Shown here in pieces: positions 1 to 7,819 of a stretch of DNA of 64,000 bases (position 1 is the stretch's first letter; the number at the start of each line of letters is the position of its first letter). The DNA is from Tropicibacter naphthalenivorans. Its GTDB lineage: Bacteria; Pseudomonadota; Alphaproteobacteria; Rhodobacterales; Rhodobacteraceae. The DNA lies in NCBI RefSeq assembly GCF_900176475.1, contig NZ_FWXX01000006.1:1-64000 (forward strand), given 5' to 3'. The notes beneath the pieces were generated by a model. It saw only the letters and a program-made list of their open reading frames with translations, was not told where the DNA came from and searched no databases. Both the position numbers and the translations under genes were made by a program.

Positions 1-273
1 GTCACCGTCGATCTGGCAGCGCTTGGCGCGGATGTGGACAGCGACGACGACGGCGCGAGCCTGACCTATACGGTCAGCGGCCAACCGGGCGAAGGCGCGG
101 CGACCATCACCGGCACCACGCTCACCTTCACCCCCGGCGCGGACTTCCAAGACCTCGCCAAAGGCGAAACCCGCGACGTGACGATCCAAGTCACCGCCAC
201 CGACGCCCACGGGGCGACAGCCGCGAACGACGTCACCGTCACCATCACCGGCACCAACGACGCGCCGACCATC
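1..273 (+). repeat. Near-identical VCBS repeat, copy A (copy B at 1354-1626)
   Basis: Bases 1-273 and 1354-1626 are the same 91-codon module at an offset of exactly 1353 bases. Long stretches are identical and only scattered third-position or single-residue changes separate them. A third, clearly diverged copy of the module lies at about 2911-3183. The similarity of A and B at DNA level, including synonymous sites, points to recent duplication or gene conversion inside the gene. Confidence 0.85.
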
Positions 274-3200
274 GTTGCAGGCGGGGCCAGCAGCAGCGGG
301 ACCACCATCGACTTTGACAGCGGCAATAACAGCCTCGGGATGAACACCGGCGATTACCGCGAGGGCACCTATACCCAAGACGGCTTTACCGTCGCGTGGA
401 ACGTCGAAAACTATGGCTACAATTACCCGCCCGATGGCAGCGAAGTGCGCGTCAACGACGTGGCCGAGATGCCCGTGCAGGACGTGGACGGCGATGGCGA
501 CAACGAATTCGGTGTCTTCGACGAGGTGCAGGACCAAGAGTTCGAGTATAACTTCGGTTACTTCTACCTCAGCAGCGATGACGGCAGCAAAGTCTCGCTT
601 CAGGGGTTTGACGTCTTGAACGACGACGGGCTGAACGGCGAACAGAGCCAGGTCCGCCTGTACGGCTTTTCCGGCGATCTGTTCGTCTATGCCGAAACCG
701 AAGATGACGGCAGCGACGACTGGTACATCGAGATTTACGACAACGCCAATTCGGTCAATATTTTCACGACCTATGGCGGCACGCGTGCCGATATTTACGC
801 TTATTTCCAAGGGATGGACGGGATCAGTGCCTATACCCAGAGCTTTGGCCCTGCCTCGGCAGGTTATGGCAACGGTATCGGCATCGACAACCTCGTGGTG
901 ACGCGCGGCGGCACCGGGCCGGTCATGGACGTGGCCGAACCGCTGGTGGAAACCGACAGCGGACTGACCGCCTCGGGCAGCTTTGACGTGCAGGACGTGG
1001 ATGTCTCGGACGTGGTCTCGATCGCTTCGGTCGAGGTGGCGGTGTCCGGGGACAATCCCGGCGTGGCCCCCGATGCGGCGGCCTTGCTGGCGATGTTCAC
1101 CCCGCAAGGCGGCGTTGCGGTGGACGGCAGCGCGGACACGGGCACGGTGGCTTGGGCCTTTGACTCTGGCTCCGAGCCGTTCGACGCGCTGGCCGTGGGT
1201 GAAACCGTGGTTCTGACCTATACGCTGGAGTTGGCCGACGACGCCGCCCCGGCGCTGAGCGTGACCCAAGACGTCACGATCACCATCACCGGCACCAATG
1301 ATGCGCCCACGCTTCAGGCCGCGGCGACCAACGCGGTTGAAGACGGCCCGAGCGTCTCCGTCGATCTGGCGGCGCTGGGTGCGGATGTGGACAGCGACAA
1401 CGACGGCGCAAGCCTGACCTATACGGTCAGCGGCCAGCCCTCCGAAGGCGCGGCGACCATCACCGGCACCACGCTGACCTTCACCCCCGGCGCGGACTTC
1501 CAAGACCTCGCGATAGGCGAAACCCGCGACGTGACGGTCCAAGTCACCGCCACGGACGCCCATGGCGCGACGGCAGTGAATGATGTCACCATCACCGTGA
1601 CCGGCACCAATGACGCGCCGACGATCCTGCGCGGCTCTGACCTGTCGGTGACGGTGCAGACCGGGACCACGCGGGTGACCAACCTGTCGGCCCAGGACCT
1701 CGCCATGGCCTATTTCGGCAGCGCGCCCGCCTCGGCCACTGTGATCTACGGCCAAGAGGTGTTCGAGGTCACCCCCGGCAACGGCTATCGCATGGTGCAC
1801 ACCGTCGCGGGCCTCTTCATGCCCGGAGAGCTCAAGGCCGACAGCGTGGTCGAGATGACCATGGATGCGGGCTTTGTCCTGACCGGCGGCGATCAGGACT
1901 CAATGGTCGGGCTGACCGATGGCATGGGCCACATGACCTACTACACGTTGGAACAGGCAGCGGGGCACTTTTTTGCCGGCGATATCGACATGGCGGGGAA
2001 CGTGGACATCTCTGGCGGGGCAGCGACCGGCACCACCGACAACGTCAGCTTTACCTTCATGCCCGTGGCCACGGACTACACCTTGGGCTTCACGCTGGAT
2101 GGCGCAAACGACCAGATGACCTTTATCGCGCCCTTCACCGGCAGCGGCAATCCCGGCGAGTACATCAACCCGGCCAATGGCTTGGCGATCTACCTCGGGC
2201 AGGATGAAAGCAACGAGTACGGCACCTTCAAGCCGATCACCGTCGAAAGCATCGTCGAGGCGCAGGACGCCACCGGCAGCCTGCTGTTCGCGGATGTGGA
2301 CACCAGCGACGTGCAGACGGCGGCGGTGACGGGCTTTGCCATGTCGGGCGCGACGGCAGGGCTGGATGCGGCGGCGATCGAGGCGCTGTTCTCGATTTCC
2401 GTTGTGGCCGATGGCGCAACGCAAGGCGGCAGCGTCGATTGGGCGTTCGACAACGTCTCGGCCCTGTTCCAGAGCCTCGGTCTGGGCGAAGTGGTCACCC
2501 TGTCCTATGACATCACCGTGGATGACGGGCAGGGCGGCGTCCTGACCCGCACGGTGGACATCAACGTCGAGGGCATGAATGACGGCCCCGTGGCCCAAGC
2601 AAGCGCCATCACCGGCGACGAAGACACCGTCATCACCGGCAGCGTCACCGCCACCGATGCGGATGCAAACGCGGTGCTGACCTATATGCTGGAAAGCCGC
2701 GCGGCCAATGGCTCGGTGGTGATGAACGCCGACGGGACGTATAGCTACACCGGGGGCGCCGATTTCAACGGCACCGACAGCTTTACCTATCGCGTGGTGG
2801 ACCAGTTCGGCCTGTCCTCGGTGGAAACGGTCACGGTGACCGTGGACAACGTGAACGACGCGCCGACGCTGGCGGCGGGCGCGCTGGACGCGGTCGAGGA
2901 CGGGGCGGCGGTGACGCTGGATCTGGCGGCTTTGGGCGCGGACATTGATCCGGGCGAGGACGGCGCGACGCTGACCTATAGCCTCTTGAGCGGCCCCGCC
3001 GAAGGCAGCGCCAGCATCACCGGCACCAGCCTGACCTTTGACCCCGGCGCGAATTTCCAGACCCTGCCCGCAGGCGCGACCCGCGATGTGACGGTTCTGG
3101 TGATGGCCACCGATGCCGATGGCGCGACGGCCATAAACGACGTCACCATCACAGTGACCGGCACCAACGATGTGCCGACCATCACCGGCACCGCCGTGCA

Positions 3201-4542
3201 GACCGTGCGCGAAGATCAGACCCTGACCGCCTCGGGCCAGCTGAACATCTCGGACCCCGATCAGGGCGAAGCGTCCTTCCAGGGGTTTGGCACCACCCTT
3301 GGCGACAACGGCTTTGGCAGCTTTAGCATGAGCGCAGGCGGAAACTGGACCTATAACCTCAACAACAATCACGCCGCGGTGCAGGCGCTGAACGACGGGC
3401 AGTTCCTGCGCGATACGATCACCGTGCTGTCCGCCGACGGCAGCGGCAGCAGAGAGATCGCGGTACGGATCAACGGCACCAATGACATCAATCCGACGCA
3501 GCTGTTCCTGACTTTCCGTCAGCCGTACAACTCCCGTTCGACCTTTGACGAGATGCTGTTCGAGAACCTGACCGTGCGTGTGGACGGGGCGGTCACCGGC
3601 TATAGTACATGGGCGGTCCGCTACGGTAGCCTGTCGGGTGGGAACGATGTCTTCCTGAACGGCAACATCGGCTCGTTCTCTTCGACGCTGCGTTATGTCG
3701 AGCTGAACCTTGGGGTGCATGACGACTCTGGCCGCATCCAGCTGAACTATCTCTATAGCGGCGGCGACAACGTCTCTCTCAACGGCACCTCCAACGGCGC
3801 TGTGGACAATGGCGAAGGGGTGCAACTGCAACTGCGCGCCGCCGGGACCGGGACGGTGACGTTCGGGGATTACCGCAACAACGGTTCGGTGACCAACAAC
3901 GACTACGTGGGGACCTATACCAACTCTGCGCGGCAGGTGATCATCGACTATCAAAAGGTCGGCAACACCCTGCAAGTTCAGCGGATCCAAGACCCGGTGG
4001 TGTTGGATCTGGGGGGCGACGGGTTCGACTTCCTCGATCTGGACGCAGGCGTGACCTTTGATCTGGACTATGACGGTGTGGCCGAGAGCGTCACCTGGGT
4101 CAGCGGCACTGACGGGATGCTGGCGATTGACCTCGACGGGTCGGGGACCATCGACAACGGTGCGGAACTGCTGTCCGAAGCCTTTGCGGGTGGCTCCTTT
4201 GGCACTTCGATGGCGGCGCTGCGGAGTCTGGATGAGAACGCCGACGGGGTGCTGGACGCGCAGGATGCGGCCTTTGCCGATATGGTTGTCTGGCAGGACG
4301 CCAACGAGAATGGCGTCACCGATGCAGGCGAGCTGACCTCGTTGCTGGACATGGGTGTTGATCACTTTGACCTGACCGGCAGCGCCCCCGAGGCAGACAG
4401 CCCCGATGAGGTGGTCGAGCTGGCCGAGCTGGTGCTGACCGACGGGTCGGTGATGGACTACGCAGGGGTCGAGCTGGCCTCGGCGCCGGAGGAAATCCTT
4501 CTGCCGGATGCGCCGATCACCACCGAAGAGCCCTTGATCTAA
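1..4542 (+). CDS. Giant VCBS/cadherin-like repeat surface protein, 3' part
   Basis: The reading frame is open from the first base, so the gene begins upstream; about 1513 residues are visible and it ends at TAA. Tandem Ig-like modules end in the VCBS-type linker TGTNDAPT, at about residues 80, 430, 530 and 1050. Modules of a different kind are inserted between them: a Tyr/Asp-rich, jelly-roll-like block at about residues 95-300 and another at about 1165-1320. The last 190 residues start with a VVLDLGGDGFDF block and contain several Asp-rich, EF-hand-like loops (for example DLDGSGTIDNGAE and DENADGVLDAQD), so calcium binding is likely. No RTX nonapeptide array or sortase/anchor motif is visible. 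Proteins of this build are usually secreted by type I systems and mediate adhesion or biofilm formation; that role is inferred from the family. No transporter genes lie in the window. Confidence 0.85.
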   Translation, partial: VTVDLAALGADVDSDDDGASLTYTVSGQPGEGAATITGTTLTFTPGADFQDLAKGETRDVTIQVTATDAHGATAANDVTVTITGTNDAPTIVAGGASSSGTTIDFDSGNNSLGMNTGDYREGTYTQDGFTVAWNVENYGYNYPPDGSEVRVNDVAEMPVQDVDGDGDNEFGVFDEVQDQEFEYNFGYFYLSSDDGSKVSLQGFDVLNDDGLNGEQSQVRLYGFSGDLFVYAETEDDGSDDWYIEIYDNANSVNIFTTYGGTRADIYAYFQGMDGISAYTQSFGPASAGYGNGIGIDNLVVTRGGTGPVMDVAEPLVETDSGLTASGSFDVQDVDVSDVVSIASVEVAVSGDNPGVAPDAAALLAMFTPQGGVAVDGSADTGTVAWAFDSGSEPFDALAVGETVVLTYTLELADDAAPALSVTQDVTITITGTNDAPTLQAAATNAVEDGPSVSVDLAALGADVDSDNDGASLTYTVSGQPSEGAATITGTTLTFTPGADFQDLAIGETRDVTVQVTATDAHGATAVNDVTITVTGTNDAPTILRGSDLSVTVQTGTTRVTNLSAQDLAMAYFGSAPASATVIYGQEVFEVTPGNGYRMVHTVAGLFMPGELKADSVVEMTMDAGFVLTGGDQDSMVGLTDGMGHMTYYTLEQAAGHFFAGDIDMAGNVDISGGAATGTTDNVSFTFMPVATDYTLGFTLDGANDQMTFIAPFTGSGNPGEYINPANGLAIYLGQDESNEYGTFKPITVESIVEAQDATGSLLFADVDTSDVQTAAVTGFAMSGATAGLDAAAIEALFSISVVADGATQGGSVDWAFDNVSALFQSLGLGEVVTLSYDITVDDGQGGVLTRTVDINVEGMNDGPVAQASAITGDEDTVITGSVTATDADANAVLTYMLESRAANGSVVMNADGTYSYTGGADFNGTDSFTYRVVDQFGLSSVETVTVTVDNVNDAPTLAAGALDAVEDGAAVTLDLAALGADIDPGEDGATLTYSLLSGPAEGSASITGTSLTFDPGANFQTLPAGATRDVTVLVMATDADGATAINDVTITVTGTNDVPTITGTAVQTVREDQTLTASGQLNISDPDQGEASFQGFGTTLGDNGFGSFSMSAGGNWTYNLNNNHAAVQALNDGQFLRDTITVLSADGSGSREIAVRINGTNDINPTQLFLTFRQPYNSRSTFDEMLFENLTVRVDGAVTGYSTWAVRYGSLSGGNDVFLNGNIGSFSSTLRYVELNLGVHDDSGRIQLNYLYSGGDNVSLNGTSNGAVDNGEGVQLQLRAAGTGTVTFGDYRNNGSVTNNDYVGTYTNSARQVIIDYQKVGNTLQVQRIQDPVVLDLGGDGFDFLDLDAGVTFDLDYDGVAESVTWVSGTDGMLAIDLDGSGTIDNGAELLSEAFAGGSFGTSMAALRSLDENADGVLDAQDAAFADMVVWQDANENGVTDAGELTSLLDMGVDHFDLTGSAPEADSPDEVVELAELVLTDGSVMDYAGVELASAPEEILLPDAPITTEEPLI

Positions 4543-4562
4543 GCACCGAAGGCATGGATCAG

Positions 4563-4594
4563 ACCGCGGCGGGGGCGACCTTCGCCGCGGTTTT
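4563..4594 (+). terminator. Rho-independent terminator after the surface-protein gene
   Basis: A perfect 9-bp stem (ACCGCGGCG at 4563-4571 with CGCCGCGGT at 4583-4591) closes an 11-base loop and runs into a short T tract. It lies between two convergent genes and could serve both strands. Confidence 0.7.
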
Positions 4595-4608
4595 GCGTTC
4601 AGGTGGTG

Positions 4609-5625
4609 TCAGGCGGTGACAGGCAGCATCAAGGACGCCTCGAACCCGCTGGTCTGACCGGGCCGGGGCGAGGTTAGCGTAACCTCTGTCCCGATGCGGC
4701 TGGCGATGGCCGCGACGATGGCAAGGCCCAGCCCGCTGCCGCTGGCCTTGGTCGCGCCCCTCTCAAAGCGGGTGGTCAGCCGCGCGAGGGTGCCTGCCTC
4801 CAGCGCCGGACCATCGTTGGCGACGCTAAACCGCCCCTGCGGAGACAGGGTGACCGCGACGGGACTGTCCGCCGCACCGTGCCGCAGCGCGTTTTCCAAG
4901 AGGTTGCGGCAGAGGATGCCAAAGGCGTCCGGGTCAAGGTCGGACATCACCGGCGCGTCTGGCAGCGACAGCGTCACGCGATCCGGCGCGGCGCGGGTCA
5001 GGTCATGGACGATCAGCTGCGCTACGGCCCGCAGGTCCGAGGCATGGCCCAGCCGCAGGGGGCTGCCCTCGGCACGGGCCAGCTGCATCAGGCGTTCGGA
5101 CAGGCGGGTGAGGCGTTTCAGCGTGCTTTCCATCTCGGCGGCGCGGGCGCGGGCGGTGGCATCCAGCGTTTCGGCCTGAAGGCGCTGCGCCTGCGCGATG
5201 GCCCCGGCCAAAGGCGTGCGCAGCTCATGGGCGGCATTGGCGGCAAAGCTGCGCTCGGCGTCAAAGGCTTGATGCAGGCGGCCAAACAGCGTGTTCAGCG
5301 TTTGCGCCAGCGGGGCCAGCTCGGACGGCAGGTCCCCGGTCGGCACCGGCGACAGATCGCGGATGCTGCGGTCTCGCAGGATCACGCGGAACCGGTGCAG
5401 CGCCCCAAGCCGCTGTGTCAGGCCGGGATCCTCGCGCGCGATGATGTCCGACACGGCCAGCGGCAAGATCCGCTCGGCGGTCTCGCGCAGGGCGCTGTCA
5501 AAGACCTCAACCATCTCGCCGCGCAGGATCACCGCCGTCACGGTGGCGGCAACCAGCCATAGCGCCGTCAGCACCACGCCAACCGACAGCGCCAGCCGCG
5601 CCTGAAGGCTGCGCGGCATCCTCAT
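4609..5625 (-). CDS. Two-component sensor histidine kinase, internally deleted
   Basis: The start is taken at the ATG that overlaps the regulator's stop (ATGA), giving 338 residues. TM1 is near residues 10-33. The HisKA phosphoacceptor motif is AAHELRTPLAG. The ATP-binding N-box is NLLENALRHG and the G-box is GSGLGLAIVAAI. QseC/PmrB-type kinases have about 430-450 residues with a periplasmic sensor, TM2 and HAMP before HisKA. Here only about 55 residues separate TM1 from the linker DLSPVPTGDLPSEL, so the sensor domain end, TM2 and most of HAMP are missing. The apparent in-frame junction is near 5390. The catalytic half is intact. As written the protein could not signal normally across the membrane. 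It is co-transcribed with the response regulator upstream. Confidence 0.8.
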   Translation of the reverse strand: MRMPRSLQARLALSVGVVLTALWLVAATVTAVILRGEMVEVFDSALRETAERILPLAVSDIIAREDPGLTQRLGALHRFRVILRDRSIRDLSPVPTGDLPSELAPLAQTLNTLFGRLHQAFDAERSFAANAAHELRTPLAGAIAQAQRLQAETLDATARARAAEMESTLKRLTRLSERLMQLARAEGSPLRLGHASDLRAVAQLIVHDLTRAAPDRVTLSLPDAPVMSDLDPDAFGILCRNLLENALRHGAADSPVAVTLSPQGRFSVANDGPALEAGTLARLTTRFERGATKASGSGLGLAIVAAIASRIGTEVTLTSPRPGQTSGFEASLMLPVTA

Positions 5626-6268
5626 GCCGGACCCAGACGGTAGCCCATGCCGCGCTCTGTCTGGATCACGCTTGCGCCCAGTTTCTTGCGCAGGCGGCTG
5701 ACGTGGACTTCGATGGTGTTGCTTTCGATCTCTGCGCCAAAGGCATAGAGCGTGTCTTCGAGTTGCGCCTTGGACCGCAGCTGGCCGGGGCGCGACAGGA
5801 AGGCTTCGAACAGCGCCCATTCGCGGGCGGTAAGCTGCACGGGTTTGCCATCGCGCAGGATGCTGCGGTCCGCGAGGTCGATGTGCAGATCGCCATGGGT
5901 GAGGATCGGGTTGGGGTTGCCGCCATAGCGCCGAGCGACCGACCCGATGCGCGCCGACAGTTCCGCCAGATCAAAGGGTTTCACCAGGTAATCGTCCGCC
6001 CCGGCGTTCAGCCCCGCAATCCGGTCAGACACCTGATCCAGCGCCGTCAGGATGATCACCGGGGTGACATCCCCCCGCGCGCGCAAGCCTTGGAGAAAGG
6101 GAATGCCGCGCCCGTCCGGCAGCATCAGGTCCAGCAGGATCAGATCATAGCCGCATCGCCCGCCGCATCCAGCCGCTGCACCCAGTCGGCGCCATGGCCG
6201 TCACTGGCGATCTAGTCGTTGATGGCGGCCCCGACGACTGTGTCGTCTTCGATCAGCAAGATACGCAT
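5622..6268 (-). pseudogene. OmpR/PhoB-family response regulator, damaged receiver domain
   Basis: The coding frame starts at 6268 with MRILLIEDDTVVGAAIND, a typical receiver start with the acidic pair. It then meets TAG at 6212-6214, where relatives usually have a coding residue such as Gln. A second lesion, a 1-base loss near 6150 (GCGGC before TATGAT), shifts the frame just before the phosphoacceptor block YDLILLDLMLPDGRG. From there the frame is open to the end: the KPF receiver lysine, then a C-terminal winged helix with EVHVSRLRKKLG and RGMGYRL. The repaired product would be 215 residues, normal for a QseB/PmrA-type regulator. Its stop overlaps the kinase start. The only in-frame product as written begins after the lesions and lacks most of the receiver domain. 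Confidence 0.85.
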
Positions 6269-6318
6269 TTGGCCCCCGGTTTCTTTCCTACATTCTATCC
6301 ATGATATATCCAGCTTAC

Positions 6319-6329
6319 GTCAACCTGAC
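6319..6329 (+). promoter_or_regulatory. Candidate response-regulator box (GTCAACCTGAC)
   Basis: This lies between the divergent regulator and PepSY genes. The same motif recurs in inverted form 40 bases further on and again before the second PepSY gene. The spacing and repetition suggest an operator for the neighbouring OmpR-type regulator; this is inference. Confidence 0.4.
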
Positions 6330-6358
6330 GAAGCGGCGCGGGGGCGCTTCAAGTCCGT

Positions 6359-6369
6359 GTCAGGTTGGC
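6359..6369 (-). promoter_or_regulatory. Second candidate regulator box (GCCAACCTGAC on the minus strand)
   Basis: Read on the minus strand this matches the box at 6319-6329 at 10 of 11 positions. It stands 46 bases before the first PepSY start codon. Confidence 0.4.
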
Positions 6370-6414
6370 GGCGCATAGACAGGGGGTCGCAGACACCCAA
6401 GGGGAAAGCAGATC

Positions 6415-6690
6415 ATGACCAGAGCCATCGCACTCATCGCCGCTGTGCTGGCCGGACCGGCGCTTGCGGATGACGACTGCTTTGTCCCCATGGCCGATTG
6501 GCATCCGCGCGCGGCGGTCGCCGAGATGGCGCAGGACCAAGGTTGGACCGTGCGCCGGATCAAGATCGACGATGGCTGCTACGAGATCAAGGGACGCGAC
6601 CAGACCGGGCGGCGGGTCGAGGTCAAGCTGCATCCCGGCACGCTCGAGGTGATCGAGATCGAGTACGACGAGGAAGACGACGACGATTGA
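6415..6690 (+). CDS. Small periplasmic PepSY-domain protein
   Basis: A 91-residue protein with a short signal peptide (cleavage expected after GPALA). It continues as a PepSY fold: AVAEMAQDQGWTVRRIKIDD, CYEIKG and VEVKLHPGTLEVIEIE, followed by an acidic tail EEDDDD. A GGGGAAAG ribosome-binding site precedes the ATG. PepSY proteins of this size often accompany two-component systems and membrane flavoreductases and may inhibit or scaffold periplasmic processes; the precise role is unknown. It is divergent from the response regulator and followed by its own terminator. A close paralogue lies at 6871. Confidence 0.8.
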   Translation: MTRAIALIAAVLAGPALADDDCFVPMADWHPRAAVAEMAQDQGWTVRRIKIDDGCYEIKGRDQTGRRVEVKLHPGTLEVIEIEYDEEDDDD

Positions 6691-6720
6691 CCGTTGTCCC
6701 GTTGCGTCATTGTCCGCACC

Positions 6721-6749
6721 CCCCCGCAGCCTGTCTGACGGGGGTTTTT
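6721..6749 (+). terminator. Rho-independent terminator after first PepSY gene
   Basis: CCCCCG (6721-6726) pairs with CGGGGG (6739-6744) around a 12-base loop and is followed by five T residues. Confidence 0.75.
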
Positions 6750-6769
6750 CTTTGCCTGCTCGGCGGTTT

Positions 6770-6781
6770 GTCAAACCTGAC
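6770..6781 (+). promoter_or_regulatory. Candidate regulator box before second PepSY gene
   Basis: GTCAAACCTGAC resembles the two boxes upstream of the first PepSY gene, with one extra A, and is followed by the related half CCAAGCTGAA. It lies about 90 bases before the second PepSY start and suggests that both genes answer to the same regulator. Confidence 0.35.
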
Positions 6782-6870
6782 GCCAAGCTGAAGCACAAAG
6801 GCGCGGCGCGTCAGGATACGCTCAGGTCCGCTGTCCAGAGTGTCCCCAGTTCAAAAACAGGAGGCATCCC

Positions 6871-7302
6871 ATGACCGGACCGATGACCAAGACCCTCACC
6901 GCACTGGCGCTGCTGGCCGTTTTGCCCGCAGGCGCGCTTTTGGCCGATGACGACGATTGCACCGCCGCGCGCGATCAGTGGCAGCCTATGGAGGCCGCCG
7001 AGCAGATGGCCAAGGACCAAGGCTGGACCGTGCGCCGGATCAAAGTCGACGACGGCTGTTACGAAATCGACGGAACCGATGCGCAGGGCCGTAGAATAGA
7101 GGCCAAGCTTGACCCCGAGAGCCTGGCTCTGGTCGAGATGGAGCGCAAAGGCGGTTCGTCCGCTCACGACGACGATCACGATAACGATGACGACGGCTTT
7201 GGCTATGGCGGCGGGGCCACCCCTGCTCCGGCCGGGACCATCGCGCCGCCCCAGAACGGGCTGTTCGGCGATGGCGCGGCCCCGTCTGTCAAAGTGAACT
7301 AA
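6871..7302 (+). CDS. Periplasmic PepSY-domain protein with acidic/Gly-rich tail
   Basis: A 143-residue protein preceded by an AGGAGG site six bases before the ATG. A signal peptide ends near GALLA. The PepSY core (AAEQMAKDQGWTVRRIKVDD, CYEIDG, RIEAKLDPESLALVEME) is closely similar to the protein encoded at 6415, so the two are tandem paralogues. The C-terminus adds a His/Asp-rich stretch (HDDDHDNDDDGFGYGGG) that could bind metal ions, and a proline-rich end. It is the first gene of an apparent operon with DUF2271, the PepSY flavoreductase and ApbE. Confidence 0.8.
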   Translation: MTGPMTKTLTALALLAVLPAGALLADDDDCTAARDQWQPMEAAEQMAKDQGWTVRRIKVDDGCYEIDGTDAQGRRIEAKLDPESLALVEMERKGGSSAHDDDHDNDDDGFGYGGGATPAPAGTIAPPQNGLFGDGAAPSVKVN

Positions 7303-7336
7303 GCCCCGCCCACCATCACCTAGAGGACACAAGACG

Positions 7337-7806
7337 ATTAAAACGCTTCTTTGCACACTGGCGCTGACCACGGCGCTGACCGCCCCCAGCCTTGCCGCCG
7401 CCAAGCCGGTGACCCTGACCACGCAGATGAACAGCTATGGCGGGGACGGCGCTTATCTGGCGTTCTTCGTCACCGATGCGGCGGGCGACTATGTCGGCAG
7501 CCTGTGGATGGCGGGGGCAAATCCAAGTATTACAAGCACCTGACCGATTGGTATCGGATGACCGGCGGGGATACCGCGCAGGTCAACGGCATCACCGGGG
7601 CGAGCGTCGGCGCGGGCCGCCAGCTGGAGATCAGCCTTGATCTGTCGAATGCGCTGTTCGATGCGGGCTATACGCTGCACATTGACGCTTCGGTCGAGGA
7701 TATGCGCGACAGCCCCGCCGAGGTCTCCGTGCCGCTGACGACCCAAGGCGCAGGCACCCCGGTGTCTGGGCGTCGCTACATCCAGTCCTTTACCTACGAT
7801 ATGTAA
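7337..7806 (+). pseudogene. DUF2271-family periplasmic protein, frameshifted and with ATT at the start codon
   Basis: A signal peptide reading (M)KTLLCTLALTTALTAPSLA follows an AGAGGA site, but the expected ATG reads ATT (7337-7339). The frame continues through AYLAFFVTDAAGDYVGSLWMAG and breaks at the G5 run 7513-7517. Adding one G restores GKSKYYKHLTDWYRMTGG in the next frame, which runs to TAA. The repaired length is 156 residues, normal for DUF2271 (PF10029). Proteins of this family are regularly encoded between PepSY proteins and PepSY-TM flavoreductases, as here, but their function is not established. A real ATT start is possible but rare. The two lesions together make it likely that no full product is made if the sequence is correct. 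Confidence 0.75.
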
Positions 7807-7819
7807 GGGGGCATCGGCG

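Noticed and set aside
1900-4365. An 821-codon open frame on the minus strand opposite the surface-protein gene
   Set aside because: Its translation is low-complexity, His/Arg/Val-rich and has no family motif. It mirrors the codon bias of the plus-strand repeats, so it is a shadow frame.
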